Source: Dehalococcoidia bacterium (GTDB lineage: Bacteria; Chloroflexota; Dehalococcoidia; E44-bin15). Taken from it: a stretch of DNA of 42,129 bases. The translations under genes and the position numbers were made by a program. The stretch is taken from positions 1 through 42,129 of the forward strand of contig JAUWRG010000007.1 of assembly GCA_030610655.1 (NCBI GenBank). Reading direction: 5' to 3'. The notes beneath the pieces are model-generated. The model ran no database searches. It saw only the letters and a program-made list of their open reading frames with translations, and was not told where the DNA came from. This document shows, piece by piece, positions 7,600 to 17,800 of this stretch; position 1 is the stretch's first letter; each line of letters opens with the position of its first letter.

Positions 7600-9150
7600 A
7601 TGGCAATTGAACACAAAATAGAGAATCTGGCCCAACTCAGAACGCAGTCAAAACTAGGCGGAGGCCAGAAGCGGATCGAGGCTCAACATGAGAAGGGAAA
7701 GCTTACCGCCAGGGAGCGCATCGCTCTTTTCCTTGATGAGGGGAGCTTTATGGAGCTCGACGCCTTTGTTACTCATCGTGCTACAGAGTTCGGCCTTGCC
7801 GATAAGAAATTCCTGGGTGACGCTATAGTTACCGGATATGGCAAGGTAAATGGGAGGCTCGTTTACCTCTTCGCTCAAGATTTCACCGTTTTTGGAGGAT
7901 CGCTGTCGAAAGTGGTGGCAGAGAAGATATGTAAGGTCATGGATCTGGCAGCCAAGAACGGGGCCCCTTTTATCGGACTGTTAGATTCCGGTGGAGCAAG
8001 AATCCAGGAGGGAGACGACAGCCTCGCAGGATATGGGGACATATTCTACCGTAATACCATATATTCTGGAGTGATCCCACAGATCTCGGTGGTCATGGGA
8101 CCTGCCGCTGGGGGGGCGGTATATTCACCAGCGATCACCGATTTCATCTTTATGGTGGAAGGAACAGGGCAGATGTATATCACCGGTCCTGATGTGATCA
8201 AAGCGACCACTGGCGAAGAGGTAACCCACGAAGACCTCGGAGGGGCGATGGTTCATGCCGAAACAAGCGGTAATTGCCACTTCGTCGCTGAGAATGATGA
8301 GGAATGCCTGAAGATGGTGCGCCAGCTTCTCAGCTACATTCCTCAGAGCAACAGGGAAACGACCCCCTTGGTACAACCAACAGATGACCCCAATAGAATG
8401 GATGAGGAACTCCTCCATATTATTCCAGATGATCCTACTAAACCCTACGATATGAAGGACATCATCCGGAGAGTGATAGACAATGGTGAATTTATGGAGG
8501 TTCATGAGAACTATGCCCCCAACATTATCACCGGCTTTGGCAGACTCAATGGTCAATCGGTGGGCATCATTGCCCAGCAGCCCTCGATGGCAGCAGGGTG
8601 TCTCGATATCGATGCCTCAGATAAAGCCGCCAGGTTTGTGCGTTTCCTAGATTGCTTCAATATCCCCATAATTACCTTCGTCGATGTCCCTGGATACATG
8701 CCCGGTGTTGAACAGGAATATGGGGGCATCATCAGGCATGGAGCGAAGGTGATCTTTGCCTACGCCGAGGCTACCGCTCCCAAAATTACCACCATTACCC
8801 GCAAAGCCTATGGCGGTGCTTATGTAGCGATGAGCAGCAAGCACCTCGGGACCGACATAAACTATGCCTGGCCCACAGCAGAGATTGCAGTGATGGGGCC
8901 AGACGGTGCGGTGAACATCATCTACAGAGATGCTATCAAAAATTCAGAGAACCCTGAGGAAACTCGCAAGAAACTCGTTGCCGAATACAAAGAGAAGTTC
9001 GCCAATCCCTATGTAGCCGCAGGCAAGGGATACATCGATGATGTCATCGACCCCAGGGAGACACGTCCCATGCTGATAAATGCCTTGGAAATGCTCCAAA
9101 ACAAGCAGGACTCACTCCCTCCCAAGAAGCATTCGAACATCCCTCTCTAG
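7600..9150 (+). CDS. Acyl-CoA carboxylase/decarboxylase carboxyltransferase subunit (propionyl/methylmalonyl-CoA type)
   Basis: 516 aa, full length. It moves CO2 between biotin and an acyl-CoA (propionyl-CoA to or from methylmalonyl-CoA). Seen: [54 protein letters not shown] (first CoA/biotin oxyanion region), [57 protein letters not shown] and the C-terminal ARG-like [10 protein letters not shown]. It matches PccB/MmdA. No biotin carboxylase or biotin carrier gene adjoins, so the partner subunits lie elsewhere. If membrane-linked (MmdA type), it would use a sodium-pump partner not present here. Good GGAGGG site before ATG. Confidence 0.93.
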   Translation: MAIEHKIENLAQLRTQSKLGGGQKRIEAQHEKGKLTARERIALFLDEGSFMELDAFVTHRATEFGLADKKFLGDAIVTGYGKVNGRLVYLFAQDFTVFGGSLSKVVAEKICKVMDLAAKNGAPFIGLLDSGGARIQEGDDSLAGYGDIFYRNTIYSGVIPQISVVMGPAAGGAVYSPAITDFIFMVEGTGQMYITGPDVIKATTGEEVTHEDLGGAMVHAETSGNCHFVAENDEECLKMVRQLLSYIPQSNRETTPLVQPTDDPNRMDEELLHIIPDDPTKPYDMKDIIRRVIDNGEFMEVHENYAPNIITGFGRLNGQSVGIIAQQPSMAAGCLDIDASDKAARFVRFLDCFNIPIITFVDVPGYMPGVEQEYGGIIRHGAKVIFAYAEATAPKITTITRKAYGGAYVAMSSKHLGTDINYAWPTAEIAVMGPDGAVNIIYRDAIKNSENPEETRKKLVAEYKEKFANPYVAAGKGYIDDVIDPRETRPMLINALEMLQNKQDSLPPKKHSNIPL

Positions 9151-9482
9151 AGGGCAATGAGCTAGCATTCGGTCTCGGCTCACGCAGGGAGCACACCGCT
9201 GTCGTCATCAAGATGGCCACGGGCAGCGTTGTCATAGCGAAATCAGCAGCGCACATCTTCTTTAGAAACGCCACCAACGTAGGGCTGCTTGTTCTCATCT
9301 ATGACGGCGATAAGATATACAATTGAGATGAGCTTGAATTCGACCTAGAGTGCAGGACGATCAGGGACCTTACCAATGGAGCCAAGCTTTCCCTGAGCAA
9401 GCTGCCCGATACAATGCTGATATTTATTGACAAGGGTAGTCTTATTTTGTATACTAGAAAGTACGGAGGCAGCGATTTCTAA
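9150..9482 (+). pseudogene. leuD-like (3-isopropylmalate dehydratase/homoaconitase small subunit) remnant
   Basis: Missing from the ORF track. Reading from 9150, just inside the end of the carboxyltransferase gene, the frame gives GLGSRREHTAVVIK, SVVIAKSAAHIFFRNATNVG, then a TGA at 9324-9326, then DELEFDLECRTIRDLTNGAK and a C-terminal KGSLILYTRKYGG to TAA 9480-9482. This follows the LeuD small-subunit (swivel) consensus GCGSSREHA..AI, VIAKSFARIFFRNAIN.G, then D.LEVDLE.G.I.NLT.G, to the C-terminus. The first third is missing, the Cys of GCGSS is Leu, and there is an internal stop, so it cannot work. It lies directly upstream of a dehydrogenase remnant, the gene order of leucine or homocitrate-type pathways. 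Confidence 0.75.
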
Positions 9483-9526
9483 ACTCGGATAAGGAAGTGT
9501 ATCCACGTGTATAGTGTCGCTCTCAG

Positions 9527-9778
9527 GGGGCGATCAGCAACCCGGTACGGTCAGGCTTTCGCGGCGTTAATGAAGCGCTCAGAAAGAAGCTTGGCCTGTT
9601 TCTTTGTCCTCGTATTAGCAAGACGTATCCCGAAATACCTTCATAGCACATTGGTGTGTACATCATAGTAGTCAGAGAGAATACAAGAGACCTGTGCATC
9701 GGGACCCACCGCAGTGACCCCACAGCGGTGGGCACCTCCGAGCTAGCTGGTGTAGTAATCCAGAAAATGAACGATTAG
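9527..9778 (+). pseudogene. Isocitrate/isopropylmalate dehydrogenase-like remnant
   Basis: Missing from the ORF track. Frame 9527 onward reads GAISNPVRSGFRGVNEALRKKL, GLFLCPRISKTYPEIPS, TAG at 9644-9646, then in the same frame HIGVYIIVVRENTRDLCIG... to TAG at 9776-9778. The family consensus is KGP..TPVG.GFRS.NVALRK.L.LY...RP.....PS, then D.V.VRENTE.LY.GIE. The N-terminal nucleotide-loop region and the C-terminal half are lost. VRENT favours the isocitrate/homoisocitrate branch over classic LeuB. With the leuD remnant it marks a lost two-gene hydro-lyase/oxidative-decarboxylase unit. Confidence 0.7.
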
Positions 9779-9831
9779 AGCCATATCAACCTGCGATGTC
9801 ACGCTCTCGGCATAAGGAGGCAGCACTTTAG

Positions 9832-10239
9832 ATGAGAATAGAGATTTCAACTGAGACACTGTACAGTGATTTTGTCAAGAAGGTTGAGGCTATCAGCGAG
9901 CAAACGCTCATCTCTTGTTATCAATGCGGCAAGTGCTCAGCAGGGTGCCCCATGTGCTTCGCTATGGACCTACTTCCAAGTCAGATTATCCGATTGGCGC
10001 AATTAGGGTTGGAAGATGATATCGCCAAGGCAAACACCATCTGGATATGTGCTTCATGCATCACCTGCTCGGTTCGTTGCCCCAAGGGAGTGGACTTAGC
10101 TAGGGTGATGGAAGCCCTAAGGCTTATCACTTCGAGGAAGAATATCGATCAAGTACAAATACCAGAAATCCCTAAGGAAACCATCGCCCAACTTCCCCAG
10201 GTTGCCATGGTCGGAGGCTTCAGGAAGCTTACTGCTTGA
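9832..10239 (+). CDS. hdrC: Heterodisulfide reductase subunit C-like (first copy)
   Basis: 135 aa, soluble. Two [4Fe-4S] sites are seen: CYQCGKCSAGCP (Cys 29, 32, 35, 39) and CASCITCSVRCP (Cys 73, 76, 79, 83). The spacing is that of HdrC, which relays electrons between HdrA and the catalytic HdrB. AAGGAGG lies 11 nt before ATG. It is the first gene of the eleven-gene Hdr/Frd run and is followed by hdrB after 10 nt. The C-terminal 30 residues are poorly conserved, as in HdrC generally. A second hdrC lies at 19423. Confidence 0.92.
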   Translation: MRIEISTETLYSDFVKKVEAISEQTLISCYQCGKCSAGCPMCFAMDLLPSQIIRLAQLGLEDDIAKANTIWICASCITCSVRCPKGVDLARVMEALRLITSRKNIDQVQIPEIPKETIAQLPQVAMVGGFRKLTA

Positions 10240-10249
10240 GGAGAAAAAG

Positions 10250-11131
10250 ATGAGTCTGAGCTATTATCCAGGATGCACCCTAAAGACAAAAGCCAAGAAC
10301 GCGGAGGATTCTGCAATCGCCGCTATGGCAGCGCTGGGGATAGAGTTGGTGGAATTACCAAGGTGGAACTGCTGCGGGACGGTGTATTCCTTTGCCGGCG
10401 ATGAAGAACTACACCAGTTGGCTCCAGTTCGTAATCTCATCAGGGTGAAGGAAACGGGTGGCGACAGAGTAGCAACCATCTGCTCCTTCTGTTATAACAC
10501 GTTGAAGAGAGCCAACCTGCTGGTAACCAGCAATCCTGAGAAGATGCACACTATCAATACCTTCATGGAGGAAGAGATAGACTATGAAGGTGATGTTGAA
10601 GTGGTTCACCTTCTGGAGGTATTGAGGGACGATATAGGGTGGGAAACCATCGCTGAGAAGGTGCAGGTCCCCCTGACTGGACTGAAAGTGGCACCCTACT
10701 ACGGATGCACCCTGCTCCGACCACAAGAAATAGCTATAGATGATGTGGAAAGACCCACCATAATGCACGATTTGCTCAAAGCTCTGGGCGCTGACGTTGT
10801 AGACTTCCCCTACGCCACCGAGTGCTGCGGCTCTTATCAAATTATAAGCAATCCAGATTATGTTTCGCAGCGTGTCTGGGATATTCTGAGTTCGGCAATG
10901 CGTAGGAAAGCCGATGCAATAGTCCTGAGCTGCCCGCTTTGCGATGCCAACCTCGGTCAAACGCAGAAGGAGCTGATGCAAACGCACAGCGAGTTCAAAG
11001 GAATACCGATACTCTATTTTACCCAGCTTCTCGCTCTGGCACTGGGACTGGATCCTGAGATTTGCCGGCTTGAGCTGAACTACGTAGACCCACGACCACT
11101 ACTGGAAAGTAAGGAACTATTGAGGCAGTAA
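10250..11131 (+). CDS. hdrB: Heterodisulfide reductase subunit B-like (first copy)
   Basis: The ORF track starts at 10202, but ATG 10250, behind GAGGAG, gives MSLSYYPGC, the normal HdrB start (293 aa). Two CCG domains are complete. The first has Cys 9, 31 residues, then CCG at 41-43, and later CSFC. The second has YYGC, ECCG and CPLC. In HdrB these bind two noncubane [4Fe-4S] clusters that cleave heterodisulfides or similar disulfides. The family also reaches into other CCG-domain Fe-S oxidoreductases, so the substrate in a bacterium without CoM/CoB is unknown. Followed after 1 nt by hdrA, consistent with a tight complex. Confidence 0.92.
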   Translation: MSLSYYPGCTLKTKAKNAEDSAIAAMAALGIELVELPRWNCCGTVYSFAGDEELHQLAPVRNLIRVKETGGDRVATICSFCYNTLKRANLLVTSNPEKMHTINTFMEEEIDYEGDVEVVHLLEVLRDDIGWETIAEKVQVPLTGLKVAPYYGCTLLRPQEIAIDDVERPTIMHDLLKALGADVVDFPYATECCGSYQIISNPDYVSQRVWDILSSAMRRKADAIVLSCPLCDANLGQTQKELMQTHSEFKGIPILYFTQLLALALGLDPEICRLELNYVDPRPLLESKELLRQ

Positions 11132-11132
11132 C

Positions 11133-12860
11133 ATGGAACGGATTGGTGTTTTCGTCTGCCATTGTAAACTTATGGCATATATGGACACTGGGACAGTTGT
11201 GGAGGCCATCAGTAAGAAACCAGACGTAGTTCATGCTGCAGCTTACGAAGATCTGTGCCTTGCGCCAGGGCTGGAGCAGGTCAAAGACACCATTAAGAAC
11301 GAAAAGCTAGACGGAGTATTGATCACCAGTTGCTCCCCGGTTCTTCACCAAGAGGTCTTGCGCCAGGCTGTAACCGCCGCTGGCCTTGAGGCTCACCAGA
11401 TGCAAGCTGTCGACATCAGAAGCCAGAATGGCGTCAAAGAGAATACAGAGAGAGCTATTGAGGCCATCTCGAGCGCCTTGGACAAGCTGAAGGCAAGCCT
11501 GCCCCCTGTGCGCACCAAGGTGCCTATCACCAAGAAGGTCCTGGTTATCGGCGGTGGCATTGCCGGGATCCGAGCATCTTTGGACATCGCTGATGGTGGC
11601 TACGAGGTTATTCTGGTGGAAAGGACCCACAGCATCGGAGGACACATGATCCAGTACTCGGAGACATTCCCCACACTGGACTGCCCCCAGTGTATTGAGA
11701 CCCCGCTGATGACGGATACCGGCCAGCACGATAACATAACCATCTATGCCTATAGCGAGATTGAGGAAGTCACGGGAAGTATCGGAAAGTTCAAGGTTAA
11801 GATAAGAAGAAAGGCAGCCTATGTCGATTGGGACAAGTGCAATGGCTGTTTAATGTGCATAGAGAAGTGTCCACCCAGGGTCTTGTCCGAATACGAACGA
11901 TATCTGGATATGCCAAAGAGACAGGCCCATCGCAGGGCAATTTGGGTCCCTCACGCTCAAGCCGTCCCCATGAGACCCATCATAGATAAGGATCATTGCC
12001 TTTACTTCACCAAAGGGAAATGTCGGGTATGTGAGCAGGCATGCCCCAGTAAGGCTATCGACTTCACTCAACAAGAGAGCTTCGTAGAAATAGAAGTTGG
12101 AGCAATCGTTGTAGCTTCAGGCTTTGACCTCATGCCCAAGAGTGCGATTAAAGAATATGAACTGGACAAAGACATCCTCGAGGGCATTGAGTTCGAGCGC
12201 ATCCTTTGTCCGGCAGGCCCCACTGCAGGCAAAGTCATAAGGCCATCCGATGGCAGGGAGCCAAAGACAGTGGCATTCATCTCCTGCTGCGGCTCCCGCG
12301 ACCCAGAGCATGGCGTCCCCTATTGCTCCAAGGTGTGCTGCATGTACTTGGTGAAGATGGCACTTCTATACATGCACGCTGTTCACGACGGTCAAACATT
12401 CATCTTCTATATAGATATTCGTACCACAGGTAAGGGGTATGAAGAGTTCGTTCAAAGAGCAGTGACGGAGGATAACGTCCTCTATCTCAGGGGCAAAGTA
12501 TCCAAAATTTTTCGGGATGGCGATAAGATCAAGGTCTGGGGCGCAGATACATTGACCGGAAAAAGAATAGAGATGGCTGTTGACCTTGTTGTCCTGGGGA
12601 TGGCGATGCTGCCCAGCGAGGGAGTAAAAGAGCTTGCCGATAAACTGGGTATCGCCACTGACGAACATGGATTTATGGTTGAGCTACATTCCAAGCTTCG
12701 TCCTATGGAGAGCTCAGTTCCCGGGATATACCTCGCTGGCTGCTGCCAGGGACCAAAAGATATCCAAGATACAGTGGCTCAGGGAGGAGGAGCAGCAAGC
12801 AAGGTTCTGGCACTATTCGCTCAAGATGAAGTTATATTGGAAGAGGCGGCAGTACGCTAA
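11133..12860 (+). CDS. hdrA: HdrA-like flavoprotein, short form
   Basis: 575 aa. The N-terminal domain has VCHC (9-11) and later single Cys residues (42, 67) as in the HdrA atypical-cluster domain. The FAD site GGGIAG is at 140-145, and CPQC at 184-187 lies near the flavin. An inserted ferredoxin carries CNGCLMCIEKCP (236-246) and a second site with Cys 289, 297, 300 and 304. The HdrA hallmark CGSRDPEHG..YCSKVCCMY follows. It lacks the C-terminal two-cluster ferredoxin of the next gene product, so it may hand electrons on through a partner. FAD in HdrA is the bifurcating flavin in archaea; whether this copy bifurcates is not shown. Its TAA overlaps the next ATG by one base (TAATG). Confidence 0.92.
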   Translation: MERIGVFVCHCKLMAYMDTGTVVEAISKKPDVVHAAAYEDLCLAPGLEQVKDTIKNEKLDGVLITSCSPVLHQEVLRQAVTAAGLEAHQMQAVDIRSQNGVKENTERAIEAISSALDKLKASLPPVRTKVPITKKVLVIGGGIAGIRASLDIADGGYEVILVERTHSIGGHMIQYSETFPTLDCPQCIETPLMTDTGQHDNITIYAYSEIEEVTGSIGKFKVKIRRKAAYVDWDKCNGCLMCIEKCPPRVLSEYERYLDMPKRQAHRRAIWVPHAQAVPMRPIIDKDHCLYFTKGKCRVCEQACPSKAIDFTQQESFVEIEVGAIVVASGFDLMPKSAIKEYELDKDILEGIEFERILCPAGPTAGKVIRPSDGREPKTVAFISCCGSRDPEHGVPYCSKVCCMYLVKMALLYMHAVHDGQTFIFYIDIRTTGKGYEEFVQRAVTEDNVLYLRGKVSKIFRDGDKIKVWGADTLTGKRIEMAVDLVVLGMAMLPSEGVKELADKLGIATDEHGFMVELHSKLRPMESSVPGIYLAGCCQGPKDIQDTVAQGGGAASKVLALFAQDEVILEEAAVR

Positions 12861-14818
12861 TGGAGAAAAGGATTGGTGTTTTTGTCTGTCACTGCGGCTT
12901 GAACATCGCCGGCACCGTGGATGTGGAGCAGGTTGTGGAGGCGGTCAAGGATTATCCTGATGTGGTCTATGCTGGCAACTACATCTATATGTGCTCCGAC
13001 CCCGGGCAGGAACTGGTGAGGACGACAATAAGAGAACAAAACCTAAACGGCGTTGTGATGTCGAATTGCTCCCCCCTAATGCACGAGAAGACCTTCCGCC
13101 GCGTGGCAACCAAAGCGGGTTTAAACCCCTATCTCCTTGAGATAGCCAATATCAGGGAGGATGTCAGTTGGCCTCACGAAAACGAGAAGGAGCTAGCCAC
13201 TAAAAAGGCCATATCCATTGTCAAGATGGCAATTGAGAAGCTGAAGCGAAATGTAGAACTGACCCCCATGGTCGTCCCTCTTCATAAGAGAGCGCTAGTA
13301 GTCGGGGGAGGGATCGCTGGCATAACAGCAGCGCTTGAAATCGCTAGCGCTGGTTATGAGGTAATAGTGGTGGAAAAACTACCCTACGTAGGTGGACACG
13401 CCGCACAGCTAGCAGGAACTTTCCCCACCCTTGATCGCGTGCCGTGCCTTATGGCCCCCATGATAGCTAAAATGATCTCACATCCCAAAATAAAGGTCTA
13501 TACCAATGCAGAGGTGGACGAGGTCTCAGGCTATGTGGGTAACTTCATAGTAAAGATCAAGACAAGCCCTTCCTACATAGACGAAGGAAAGTGCAATAAT
13601 TGCGGGCTCTGTTTAGAAAAATGCCCTGTTACCTGCCCCTCCGAGTTTGACTGCGGGCTCGCTGAGAGGAAAGCTATCTATATCACACCACCGGAAACGA
13701 TGTCCCAAAAGGTGCTTATCGACCCTGGAAACTGCCTTCATTTGAATGGTGATGAGTGCCGCGCTTGTGAGGAGATTTGCCCTACAAAAGCCATCGACTT
13801 CCTCCAGCAAGGAATCACTGTGGAGAAGACAGTGGGGGCCATCATCGTGGCTACGGGATATGGACTCTGGGACAAAAAGAATATCCCCGAATATGAATCA
13901 GACCCCGATGTCATCGATGGGCTCCAGTTCGAGAGGATACTCTCACCCTCGGGTCCCACTGGAGGCGATATCCGAAGGCCGTCGGATGGCAAGGTCCCCA
14001 AGCAGATAGTGTTTATCTCCTGTTGTGGCTCCCGCGACCCAGAGCATGGCTTCACCTATTGCTCCAGAGTTTGTTGCATGTATATAGCGAAGCAGGCGGT
14101 GCTTTATAGCAGGACTGTGCCCGGCGGACAGGCCTATGTCTTCTACATGGATATCAGGTCTGATTCAAAGGGATACGAAGAATTCGTCAAGAGCGCAATG
14201 GAGGAGGAACGGGTATTGTACCTCAGAGGGAGGGTATCCAAGCTCTTCAGAGATGGAGATAAGATCAAAGTCTGGGGATCCGATACCCTGAGTGGCAAGA
14301 GTGTTGAGATCTCCGCTGACCTTGTAATCATGGCCACAGCTATGACGCCAAGAGAGGGAGCTATCGCGCTGGCGAGGAAGCTGAATGTTACCGTCGATGC
14401 CATAGGCTTCTTGACCGAAGCACATCCCAAGCTCCAGCCAGTGGAAACACTAACAACCGGCATTTATCTAGCTGGTACTGTGCAATGGCCGAGGGATATC
14501 CCAGATTCAATTGCTTCAACCGGCGGCGCAGTCAGCAAAGTGCTCTCCATGTTCTCCAGGAAGGAGCTGCTTCATGAGCCTACGATAGCTTGGCCCGATG
14601 AAGAGGTTTGCAGCGGGTGTGGGATTTGCGCCTCCGTTTGCACCTATAATGCCATAGAGATCGACCCAATAAAGAGGGTAGCAAAGGTCAATGAGGCGGT
14701 CTGTGAGAGCTGTGGTGCTTGCATTGCATCCTGCCCCTCAGGGGCGATGCGGCACAAGAACTGGAATGCAAGGCAGTTTATGGACATGATAGACATAGCT
14801 ACAGGAGCATATGTATAA
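12860..14818 (+). CDS. hdrA: HdrA-like flavoprotein, full length
   Basis: 652 aa, close to archaeal HdrA length. It has the N-terminal VCHCG domain, FAD site VVGGGIAGITAAL (about 145-157), an inserted ferredoxin (CNNCGLCLEKCP and a second site ending CRACEEICP), the hallmark CGSRDPEHGFTYCSRVCCMY, and a C-terminal ferredoxin with CSGCGICASVC and CESCGACIASCP. The motif near the flavin is TLDRVPC, so one Cys of the CxxC in the first HdrA is replaced. The two proteins may therefore differ in cluster content. Translation is coupled to the previous gene (TAATG), and the next ATG follows the stop with no gap (TAAATG). Confidence 0.93.
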   Translation: MEKRIGVFVCHCGLNIAGTVDVEQVVEAVKDYPDVVYAGNYIYMCSDPGQELVRTTIREQNLNGVVMSNCSPLMHEKTFRRVATKAGLNPYLLEIANIREDVSWPHENEKELATKKAISIVKMAIEKLKRNVELTPMVVPLHKRALVVGGGIAGITAALEIASAGYEVIVVEKLPYVGGHAAQLAGTFPTLDRVPCLMAPMIAKMISHPKIKVYTNAEVDEVSGYVGNFIVKIKTSPSYIDEGKCNNCGLCLEKCPVTCPSEFDCGLAERKAIYITPPETMSQKVLIDPGNCLHLNGDECRACEEICPTKAIDFLQQGITVEKTVGAIIVATGYGLWDKKNIPEYESDPDVIDGLQFERILSPSGPTGGDIRRPSDGKVPKQIVFISCCGSRDPEHGFTYCSRVCCMYIAKQAVLYSRTVPGGQAYVFYMDIRSDSKGYEEFVKSAMEEERVLYLRGRVSKLFRDGDKIKVWGSDTLSGKSVEISADLVIMATAMTPREGAIALARKLNVTVDAIGFLTEAHPKLQPVETLTTGIYLAGTVQWPRDIPDSIASTGGAVSKVLSMFSRKELLHEPTIAWPDEEVCSGCGICASVCTYNAIEIDPIKRVAKVNEAVCESCGACIASCPSGAMRHKNWNARQFMDMIDIATGAYV

Positions 14819-17800
14819 ATGGTAGGAGCAGTACTCGTTATAGGTGCTGGGATCGGTGGCATTAAATGCTCCTTAGATCTCGCCGAATCGGGATTCAAGG
14901 TCTATCTCGCCGACCAAAGCCCTTTTATAGGAGGAACGCTCGCCCAATTGGATAGATGGTTTCCCGACAATCACTGTGGGATGTGCAAGATACTGCCCAT
15001 CTTCTCCAGGGATGAATCCTCCCAGTTTTGCCTCCGCCGAGGACTGTATCACCCCAATATCGAGCTTTTACCCCTTTCTACTGTGAGTCAGATAGATGGT
15101 AACACCGGCAATTTCCAGGCCACTTTAAGTATCAAGCCCCGAGGGGTGAGGAAGGAGCTTTGCGTAAGCTGTGATCTCTGCGCCCAGGTCTGTCCTGTGG
15201 AGGTACCCAGCGAGTTTAACGAAGGGCTGGAAAATCGCAAAGCAATCTACCTTCGTAACCCCCTGGCAATATCCAGTGGCTATGCTATTGATTGGGGCTC
15301 GTGCACCAAATGCGGTGCCTGTGTGGAGAAGTGCCCCACTGATGCCATAGACCTGTCACAGGAAGAGGAGACGAGGAAGCTTGACGTAGGCGCCATCGTC
15401 CTGAGCGCTGGCTTTGAGGAATTCAATCCTCGACCCTGGAGTCAGTACGGTTACAAACGCCATCCTAATGTGATAACCAGCATCCAGTTCGAGCGAATGC
15501 TTAGCGCCAGCGGACCCACGGCAGGAGAAATCCTCCGACCATCCGATAATCAGCCTCCTAAGTCCATAGCATTCCTGCAATGCGTCGGCTCCAGAACTAA
15601 GGAGAGAGATTATTGCTCTTCCGCCTGCTGTATGTATGCCCTCAAAGAAGCGGTACTGGCTAAGGAGAAAAACCCTGAGCTTGATACCGAGATCTTCTAC
15701 ATGGATTTGAGAGCCTTTGGCAAAGGCTATTACCGCTATTATGAGCAGGCAAAAGGGGAGTTTGGGGTCAAGTTTACCCGCTGCCGCATCCCCACCATAA
15801 AGCAAGACCCCGCCACTAAGAATCTGTTTTTCACCGCCATAGGTGAGGATGGTGGGTTGGTGAGACGAGAGTTCGACCTAGTGGTGCTATCTGTTGGCCA
15901 AACCCCATCGCCTCGTTTCCTTGAGTTAGGCGAAGTCTTGGGCATAGAACTCAATAAGTGGGGATTTTGTAAAACACAGGAGCTTTCTCCTACAGAAACC
16001 TCCCAAGATGGCGTATTCGTATGCGGCTCTGCCTCTGCTCCCAAAGACATCGCTGATACCCTGGTGGAAGCTAGCGCTGCGGCATGTCAGGTCTCCAAAC
16101 TGCTTTCCTCCCAGCGTGGTCAATTGATAACCACGAAAGACTATCCTGAAGAGCTGGATCTTAGCGAGGCGGAGGCACGGGCTGCTATTTTCCTCTGCAC
16201 TTGTGGTGAGGAGATCGCATCAATGCTAGATATGGAAGAGATGCTTGATTTCGCAAAAGGTCTCCCTGGTGTAGTTTATGTTGAACAAACTCCCTACCTT
16301 TGCCAAAAAGATGCCTTGGAGCAAGTGAAGGGGAAAATAAAGGAGCACGAAGTCAATCGTGTGGTCTTCGCCGCCTGTTCCGACATCACCTATGAGAAGC
16401 TTTTCATTGATGCAATGAGAGATGTGGGGCTAACCCCCTCCCTTCTAGAGTTGGTGAATTTTCGGGAGCAGCTTTGCTCGATTAATCCAGATCACAAAAA
16501 GCAGGCAATGGAAAAGGCAAAAATCCTGGTTGCTATCGCCTTAGAACGGGTTAGAACCCAAGAACCTTTGCACCTTGTCTCTCAGAATGTCGAACACCAA
16601 GCACTGGTTATTGGTGGTGGCCTGGCTGGATTGACCGCTGCTCTGTCACTGGCGGAGCAGGGTTTCGAGGTTCAGCTAGCCGAGAGAACGGCCGAATTAG
16701 GTGGTAACCTGAGGCATATTTTTTCTATCCTAGAGGGCGGCGATCCCCAAGCTCTACGCCAGAATCTAATCAAGAGGGTGGAGGAAAACCCGCTCATTCG
16801 CCTTCACACAGAAACTGAGGTCATCGAGGTCTCGGGCTATGCCGGGAACTTCGAGGCAGTCCTCAAAGACACGGACTCGACACATGAACCCATAAAGGTA
16901 GGGGCAATCATCATTGCCACCGGCGGCGAAGCCTATGAGCCCAATGAGTATTGCTATGACCAAAGCGAAAGTGTCATGACACAAGCCGAACTGGAACAGC
17001 AACTGGCCTCTGGCAAACTTGATGTCACGGAGCTCGGCTCAGTGGTGATGATTCAGTGCGTTGGTTCCAGAGACAAGGAGAGGCCATATTGCAGCCGAGT
17101 CTGCTGTTCTCAGGCAATCAAGAATTCCCTAAGTCTAAAAGAGAGAAACCCTGAGATCGACATATTTGTCCTTCATCGGGATGTTATGAGCTACGGGTTC
17201 AAAGAAGAATATTATTCTCAGGCCCGAGAAAAGGGTGTCCTTTTCGTTAATTATGACTTGGATCGCAAGCCAGAAGTGACAATCGAAGGAGAAAGGCTCA
17301 TTGTCCAGACCATTGAGCCTACAACGGGCGGCGTCCTGAAAATAGAGCCCGATTTATTAATACTGAGTACAGGAATTGTCCCCAACGATAATAATATACT
17401 TGCCCAAATGCTCAATCTGGAACTGACTGAAGATGGATTCTTCAAAGAGGCAGAGGTAAAATTCCGCCCTGTGGATTTCGTGATTAATGGTATCTTTTTG
17501 TGCGGGCTTGCCCATTCGCCGAGAGGCATCACCGAGACTATAGCTCAGGCCCAGGCTGCAGCGCAGCGGGCAGCATCTATCCTTTCCCGAGAGCGATTGG
17601 AGTCGGGGAGAGTCGGCTCTGAGGTCAATGAGAGGCGCTGCAGCGGCTGTGAGCTTTGCGTCTCAGCTTGTCCCTATAATGCGCGGTTTAAAGATACCGA
17701 TAAAGGAGTGGTTGTTGTAATTGAGGCGCTTTGTCAGGGCTGCGGCGCTTGCGTCGCCATCTGCCCTAGCGGTGCAGCAAAGCTAAGGGGATTCACCGAT

